Source: Siphonodentalium dalli (Eukaryota > Mollusca > Scaphopoda > Gadilida > Siphonodentaliidae). Taken from it: a stretch of DNA of 64,000 nt. The stretch spans positions 76,981,980 to 77,045,979 of the forward strand of contig CP136063.1 in the NCBI GenBank assembly GCA_032622095.1, given 5' to 3'. Below the pieces are notes generated by a model. That model was not told the DNA's origin. It was given only the letters and a program-made list of their open reading frames with translations, and ran no database searches. The stretch's first letter is position 1, and every line of letters begins with the position of its first letter. Below, in pieces: positions 58,074 to 64,000 of this stretch. A program made the position numbers and the translations under genes.

Positions 58074-58534
58074 TGTGACCCGCCATACCAAATCCAGTCG
58101 TAAGTCGGGATTTTTTTTTACCCTGTGCCAATGCATTCTCTTATATATGCGAGTCGACCATAGGTCGCCTCGCATATATAAAGGAATGCATTGGCCTAAC
58201 AATTTTTTATCATTTTGTTTAAATAAATGTTTCTTACAATTTTTAGGACATAAAATAAAAAACATCCATTACCCTGCAGGTAGCCCCACACATATATAGA
58301 AGCATATAGAAGAGTGTCGTCTGCTCATGTTTGTCTGGGGCTCTGTATGGGTGAAATTATAAAATTGTTAAAGAATACAAGAAACAATTATTAAAATTGT
58401 AAAAAATTGTTAGGCCAATGCATTCTCTTATATATGCGAGGCGACCTATGGTCGACTCGCATATATAAGAGAATGCATTGGCACAGGGTAAAAAAAATCC
58501 CGACTTACGACTGGATTTGATATGGTGGGTCACA
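58074..58534. mobile_element. 461-bp TA MITE carrying the double-hairpin element at its centre
   Basis: TA at 58072-58073 and 58535-58536. Ends TGTGACCCGCCATACCAAAT and, on the complement of the right, TGTGACCCACCATATCAAAT, stay inverted for about 46 bp to GTCGGGATTTTTT. What lies between the arms is exactly the double-hairpin element (58121-58488). The LINE frame reads NHI before and LSKLLDEN after, continuous when the MITE and one TA are ignored. TA flanks suggest Tc1/mariner-type mobilisation. Confidence 0.9.
58121..58488. mobile_element. double-hairpin element, copy 2 (368 bp)
   Basis: CCCTGT...ACAGGG with 69-bp hairpins at 58127-58195 and 58414-58482. The interior is nearly identical to 23886-24104, including ACCCTGCAG(G)GAGCCCCAC and TCTGCTCATGTTTGTCTGGGG. 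Its flanks differ completely from copy 1: they are the two arms of a TA MITE and are mutually inverted, so no direct target duplication is seen apart from T/A runs. Frames on both strands here are artefacts of the palindromes. Confidence 0.85.
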
Positions 58535-59270
58535 TATTGTCTAAGCTTTTGGATGAAAATAAGATAATCATTGATAAACAATTTGTTTTTAGTACAGTCA
58601 AGACAGTGCATTTGTTCTACATGCATCAATACAAAAATATATCTAAAAAAAACAGTGTATGCAGCCTTTGTTGATTAAAAAAAATACTTTGACACTGTTG
58701 ATCGTGATACACTTTTTAGGAAAATGTAATTAATTGGAATTACAGGCTTAACAACCAGATAGTGAGATCTCTTTATGATTCAAGTATTTATATTACTAAC
58801 ACTAACAAAGTAGGATTATTGTCACCGCTACTATTCATTGATGACATTGGGGAATTTTTTTTATTTTTTTTTAAAGTTGTGACCCGTTATTGTTTGCCGA
58901 TGATTTGGTGATGTTATATGAAAGCCCAGAGGGACTTCAGCGATGTTTAACTATATAGACTACAATCATACACGTAGATTAACGCTCGTTCAATAAATTC
59001 AGATGCAACTAAATGTATAATAATTCGAGCGAGGAATCCAAGAGTTCATCGAAACTTCTTTGAATACCACCAATTGGACATTGTTTGAGGATAACCTTTA
59101 CTAACAATGGGAAATTCAAACAGGCCGTCGACAACTTCAGCGCAAAATGGCATTATATTCAATACTTCTGACAAGTGCGAATAAAGCGCATCTCCCTCTA
59201 ACAACATCCCTTAGGCTATTTGATACATTAATGAAAACCTATATGGTAGTGTAATATGGGTGACAGAAAT

Positions 59271-59660
59271 AACAATACAAAATCAGGAACGTTAACCGTG
59301 TGAAAACGTTCATGTCACACATTGTAAACATGACCTTGGAGAGGGAATATATGCATCTAACAATGCAGAATTGGGAAGCTATCCAGGAGGGGGGGGGGGG
59401 TCGGAAAAAAATTACAGGCACGTATGGCATTTTTTCCCTTTCGATCATTTTTTGTATCCACCCAACCCCACCGCCAAATTTTTTTCCGTTTTCGGCAGTT
59501 TTTTCCGACCATTTTTTTACACCCACCCCCCTTTTAACACTAAAACAGAGATTTGCGGGGGGAAATTCACTGTAAACAGCTGTATATGAATTTCTGTGCA
59601 TACTATTTATCATGGATGTTAACATGGACATGTAAATAGGAATGAGTCATTTTGAGGTCA
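59271..59660. other. no gene; G-run and T/C-rich tracts
   Basis: A G homopolymer near 59387-59400 is followed by TTTTTTCC and CACCC-rich tracts to 59540. The frames at 59239-59631 on both strands are compositional. Confidence 0.5.
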
Positions 59661-60310
59661 TTCGGCCAAAAAAACATGGCTGCCAGCGGCCATCTTGGAT
59701 TTCAAAATTTGCAACAAAATACAACACGATAACTGCCTGCAGTCAGTTTACAGTTAGAATTACATTATTTCTCTCATTCAAAGTGGTTTTGAAGCCCAAC
59801 TCATTGCCAAAACACTAAAAAACAAGCAGGAATTTTTTTTTAGTTGCGGAAACAATTGCTTGTTGGTGGCTTTGAGCTATCCGTTATATATTGAGGCAAT
59901 GTATCGAATGGCTTCATTTGAATCCATTGGTACACCACAGAGCCGGATCAATTGTCTTTATTTTGCAGGCACCATAGTGATCAACTATAGATGGGAGCTA
60001 TCGAATTTGAACGATTTTCGATGAAAAACATGGCAGCCACCTTGGATTCTACTCTTTGCATGACTAAATCCTTTAGCACACCCTTTCCTATCCCTCATCC
60101 GATCATCACCAAAATTCGTACGTATATTCAGGGTGACGTCTAGGTGAGAGCCTCATGTTTTGACCGAAATTTGTTGAAAAACATGGCCGCCAGCGGCCAT
60201 CTTGGAAAATACTCTTTGTATGACTAAATCCGTTGGCGCACCCCACATACCATATCCCTCATCCGATCATGACCAACCTTTATATGGATGTTCAGCGTGA
60301 CTTCTTTATC
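59661..60310 (+). repeat. dispersed repeat with tandem ACTCTTTGNATGACTAAATCC units
   Basis: AACATGGC(T/C/A)GCCA..GGCCATCTTGGAT modules occur near 59675, 60028 and 60180. The last two head tandem units of about 155-160 bp with CTCATCCGATCAT.ACCAA and TTCAG.GTGAC. The stretch 59873-60059 is repeated exactly at 63814-64000. Part of the exact copy includes TATAGATGGGAGCTATCGAA, shared with 3160-3185. Confidence 0.85.
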
Positions 60311-60836
60311 ATTCTTTGCATTGCTCAGCAAAATATTAACTCCTCCCCAAGTTGAGCTATACAGCGTCATTGACACTTTCATTTTTAGATACTATGAATT
60401 GAATAAGTTCTTCTGTTGAATTTACGAATGGAGTCCATATTTCTCAGCATATTTAGATCACCGGGACTGTATATACGTGGTTATTTACCGGTATCGTGTG
60501 ATCCAGCTGCACACGGTGGTTAGAGACAAACCGAGCGATATAGACAGTCTTGTTCCTCTTTCTCTTGGGTGATCAACGCACTAAATTATCCGATAGCAGA
60601 TGCATGTGTTGTTTATTTACTTGATAAACCTTAATCAACTTTGATTTACTTGGTGAAATTGTGTTGTTATCTGTTTCCGTTTACATATATCAGACTAGCT
60701 GGGGTACCCGGCGTTGCTCGGGTAAATAATGAGTAAATTATTAGTGCCCTTTCAACGTCATTTAAATTAATTATTAGTTACCTGAGACAAACATCTCCTA
60801 TAGCAAGACACTTTCCGGATACAGTTACCTCTAGCT
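60311..60836. other. no gene; short repeat terminus
   Basis: ACTAGCTGGGGTACCCGGCG followed by TTGCTCGGGTAA at 60692-60723 is a repeat-end motif also found near 25361 and 26000. TTGCCGGTATCGTG..CCAGC..CACACGG and TTAATCAACTTTGATTTAC near 60485-60645 echo 52735-52915 (TTTGCCAGTATCGTGAACCAGC, TTAATCATCTTTAATTGAC), so a degenerate repeat pair is likely. Confidence 0.55.
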
Positions 60837-60840
60837 TTAA

Positions 60841-61334
60841 AGGCACGGTTGGCCTTAATTGTCGAAAATATTCATATTTGTTCCAAACACCGTAAACAGA
60901 AAAACATTAAAACGCATACAGTTTCGTTCATATATACCATGACCATCGCGTAAACAGCATGCTATCATAAAGACTTACTATATTTTACATAAGCAAGAGC
61001 CTGATTGTGTTACAGAAGACAGTACAGTGTCACTGGCTAATCACACACAAATGATATAAACGCTCTTTATTAGTTCCATATCAGGAATTCAGCAACAAAG
61101 AACGCTCTTTATGTTTACCATCATAATATAAACAAACACCAGAAAAGTAACTTTTTATGCTTTTGTTTACATAACAATGGTCAAACAAATGACAATAACA
61201 TACTGTTTATGCGATATTTCGTATTTGTATACGGAAAAAGTCTGTATCCATTTTGATGTTCTTTCTGTTTGTGGCGGATTTTGATGGGTGGAAATATTTT
61301 CACAGGATACCCACCGCCAAGGCCTCCCGTACCT
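60841..61334 (+). mobile_element. TTAA MITE family 1, full copy (494 bp)
   Basis: TTAA at 60837-60840 and 61335-61338. Ends AGGCACGGTTGGCCTTAA and GGCCTCCCGTACCT. Its left terminus matches the right terminus complement (AGGTACGG.GGCCTT) better than other copies do. The interior is colinear with the other members. Confidence 0.94.
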
Positions 61335-61338
61335 TTAA

Positions 61339-63743
61339 AGATGATAAGTAACGTTCTTTGTTGGTAATAAGTAGTGTCTCTTTGGTGTATTTATTGTTAA
61401 TTAGTACTGTCATTCAGGGTTGGCGCTGGCCCAGGATTTTCTTTTGCCAAATGAGATTTTGTTTTTTGCCAAATTAAAACACAAAATTCAGGATTTATAA
61501 GATTTGTTTTGAGATTTTGAACTTTATTATATATTAAAACATAACAAATACACGGAAAATGCCCACAGCGACGGTTTGAGAATTTAGACCTAAATGTTGA
61601 GCAATGGTTGTAAATAATGTCGGTATAAAGCGTGTAGAAAGCATTAGTATATGTGTACATCGCATATATAATTACGAGAACAAAGGGTCATTAATCTCAA
61701 TTGATGACACTGTCATTTTATGTCAACGGCATCTACCCCGTGACACCCCCATTGTCAAATTACCTCAATGTGCCAATTTGCCCACATATCTTCTGAGCCG
61801 ATAGCAAACGCCCTTTCATTGATAATCTATGTTAATATAAGTTATTACTCCACGTTTAAGTCATTTGAGATGAAAGGTGTATATCCAATGATATTCCGCT
61901 GGTCATGATCCATGTGTAACATTGTTCCTACATATCGTCTAACCTGATAAGAAACGCTCGTTGTTGCTCACAACAGAATTGTGTTCGCAGGCGCTGTTAC
62001 ATAAAAGAGCCGATAAAAGTATATATACAATAAAAACAGATTGGATAAGAAATACGTGAGGGTTAACGTCGTCACATATACTATTGTACTCGCCCGGTCA
62101 ATTTACTCCTGTACACCAAATTCCAGCGACCAGGGTACAACCATTTTGGGTATATAACTAATTATACTTCCATGCTTTACATGGAAGTATATTGTTTTTG
62201 TGATTTTTATTTTTCTCTATTATTATTTTTATCCTTCTTAGCAATTTTATAACGCGCTAATCTCAGTAAGTAAAAGAGCTAGAATGCTGAAACTTTGTGT
62301 ATATATATATGTATACAAGCTCTAGAGCTTAGGCCTATTGAGAATCATGTCCTCACTTGACTTGCAGAGTTATCTCCCTTTGTGTGAAAAATTGGTGTTG
62401 TCAGAACTCCGAAAATATAAGGAGTACAGCACTGACATTTGGTCGATAGACACATCTTGATATCCACTGAATCGTAAGCACATCAAAAACTTTGTCCGTC
62501 TTTCCTCTCCAGAGTTATCTCCCATATATATGTCAACCTCGAAATCTTTCTGATCGCCTGATTTTTACATTTTAATCATATACGCTGTTTATTCCCACCA
62601 AATTCGATACAGTTGAGAATGCCATATAGATATTATTGTGTTAATGTTGTGACTATCCGTCTCAAACCTAACCCCATTAACCAACTGTTAACAGAGCAAT
62701 TGTTTATTCAAAATGTAATACACGAATGTGAACGAATGTTGTACATGTTAACATCTCGTTCAACAAACTAGTCGTATCAAAGACGCGTTGGTACCTTTCA
62801 TAACGTCTTATTAAAATACTGATTCACAAATTTTCCGTTATGCTGCACGCGAAACGGAGACTACTTTTGGGGAATCCAAAATCCAAAACGGATCCAAATC
62901 GACCTATTTCAGAAAAGTCGTTCATTTTGTTTTCACTTTTTGAAAAAGGCTCCATTATTTCAACCTAAATTTTTGGACTTAGAAAATTATTTTTTTCCCA
63001 GTCAAGTGAAAAGAGCTCTTCAAAAAAAATCCGCTTATATATATAATATATATTATCAATATATACGCCAAAAATGAGTCACTCCCCTCTCTCCTTCCCC
63101 CCGGCTACCCCATCCTCCCGCGGATGGAACCTGGCTCCGATTCGAATGCACCCGTCTCGCGGGCCAGACTCAATCCTCTACACGGAAACCGATAGAACGC
63201 CCATCGAATTCCAATTCCAACAACCATTTCCAGAGTGGTATATTGGTATGAGTACACATCGGAGCTGTTATAAACCAAATAACTTGGATTTGAATATAAA
63301 CCCACCGATTCGTAAGTTTTGTAGCCCATGGTGTGTGCTAAATTATCATTTTTTCGTGTATAGTGTGTAATGAGCTTTCTGCGTGCATGCATTTCACTTT
63401 TGTATCTTCGTTCGCATCTTCAACGCACTGCATCTCATATAGAACCAAACAAAATACAAACATTACATTAATGGGTTTAAACAAGCCTTAGTTATAAGAT
63501 GTATACTTAATCTAACGTAATGACGACGTATATCCAATTATTTCATTTGCGATAACAACTATAAACAGATAGAAAAATGCAAACATCATCATTTTCAATT
63601 TGTATATTGTTATAAACGTAGCATACTGCAAATGGACATCCAATTCTTTCCGTTGGTATATATCTGCCGAATTGAAAATGACTCAGGTTATACCCTCACA
63701 AAATAAAACACCACTGATAGCTTCGTACGCCGTCATATAAATT
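61339..63743. other. no gene seen; short hairpin and AT-rich tracts
   Basis: ATACTTCCATGCTTTACATGGAAGTAT near 62164-62192 is a short perfect-arm hairpin, a probable repeat end. AGAGTTATCTCCC occurs near 62367 and 62511 as part of a loose direct repeat. TA-rich runs lie near 63037-63064. Overlapping frames at 63074-63392 on opposite strands lack motifs. Confidence 0.45.
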
Positions 63744-64000
63744 TTGTTGGTGGCTTTGACCACCCACCCACCCCGGCATGCGTGCCGGAATTTTTTTTCT
63801 TCACCCCCCCCCCTGAGCTATCCGTTATATATTGAGGCAATGTATCGAATGGCTTCATTTGAATCCATTGGTACACCACAGAGCCGGATCAATTGTCTTT
63901 ATTTTGCAGGCACCATAGTGATCAACTATAGATGGGAGCTATCGAATTTGAACGATTTTCGATGAAAAACATGGCAGCCACCTTGGATTCTACTCTTTGC
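63744..64000 (+). repeat. second copy of the 59.87-kb repeat, cut by window end
   Basis: From 63814 to the window end the 187 bases are identical to 59873-60059. TTGTTGGTGGCTTTGA precedes both, but here 57 extra bases (CCACCCACCC, GGCATGCGTGCC, a C-run) separate it from GCTATCC. The copy continues past the window. Confidence 0.92.

Larger units (their letters stand above)
57370..59270 (+). pseudogene. LINE ORF2 remnant with two nested MITEs
   Basis: Pieces, in order: linker (NVYSPLPSNTISRIPSIYQ, ITEMEIIAAVR), fingers (ELKTRKAVGPDQISNEFLK, then NNYRAIALCSLVGKLFN), KLLDENKIIIDKQF, motif A region (VYAAFVD, FDTVDRDTLF), motif C LLFADDLVML near 58889, then TFTNNGKFKQAVDNFSAK and a thumb-like end near 59260. 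Stops and frameshifts are frequent after 58560. Two MITEs break the fingers (57515-57806 and 58074-58534). In both cases the flanking codons join in one frame once the insert and one target copy are disregarded. No endonuclease or 3' end was recognised. Confidence 0.88.

Noticed and set aside
58035-58299. Mutually overlapping frames on both strands and near-identical ones at 23791-24085
   Set aside because: They mirror each other because the double-hairpin element is palindromic; no coding meaning.
59239-59631. 130-codon minus frame and overlapping plus frames
   Set aside because: Driven by G-run and C/T-rich low-complexity sequence.

Overview
This window looks like non-coding, repeat-dense DNA from a eukaryote, most likely a marine invertebrate and possibly a lophotrochozoan such as a mollusc. 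That guess rests on three things: many dispersed TACATGTA/TACCGGTA words, a GACGGACGGAC-rich repeat end closing in AGGTGAGCTAAAAA at about 56.83-56.92 kb, and the mix of APE-type LINEs with TTAA-target and TA-target MITEs. I see no bacterial-style operon, no intact host protein gene, no rRNA or tRNA gene and no CRISPR array. Nearly all open frames are short and lie inside repeats. The only recognisable proteins are broken transposon proteins.

Layout. 0-7 kb: inverted repeats, a C-run-rich minisatellite family in two copies (1.3-2.0 and 4.85-6.06 kb), and a roughly 700 bp repeat present as two inverted copies (2.04-2.77 and 3.74-4.48 kb). 8.5-14.1 kb: a degenerate satellite of about 145 bp units (9.6-10.7 kb) and three members of a TTAA-flanked MITE family, one carrying a nested TAA-flanked MITE. 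14.78-22.49 kb: an apparently full-length APE-type LINE on the minus strand with a 12-bp target-site duplication, a damaged ORF1 (coiled coil plus L1-ORF1-like RRM), a damaged ORF2 (endonuclease, reverse transcriptase, Cys/His tail), and a degenerate 2A-like motif at the ORF2 N-terminus. 23.5-24.2 kb: a small element with a 69-bp hairpin at each end. 26.8-35.5 kb: palindromic TA MITEs, an internally deleted piggyBac copy with transposase remnants (32.9-34.1 kb) nested in one of them, and more TTAA MITEs. 39-51.4 kb: further TTAA MITEs, a 505-bp TA MITE full of GCGATATT words, and a 5'-truncated LINE tail (47.5-48.1 kb). 51.5-52.7 kb: two arrays of a short unit in opposite orientation. 53.3-59.3 kb: LINE fragments and a satellite-like array. 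One LINE fragment holds two separately inserted MITEs, and one of these MITEs carries a second copy of the double-hairpin element. 59.8-64 kb: a 187-bp exact duplication, a fifth full-length TTAA MITE and dispersed repeats.

The elements work together only as a nest of transposons. In four places the pre-insertion sequence can be inferred: the TTAA MITE hosting a TAA MITE, the palindromic MITE hosting piggyBac, and the LINE hosting two MITEs. The observations most worth following are the double-hairpin unit, the conserved AATAAAGAGCG module shared by two otherwise diverged TTAA MITE families, the LINE 2A-like motif and the deleted piggyBac.
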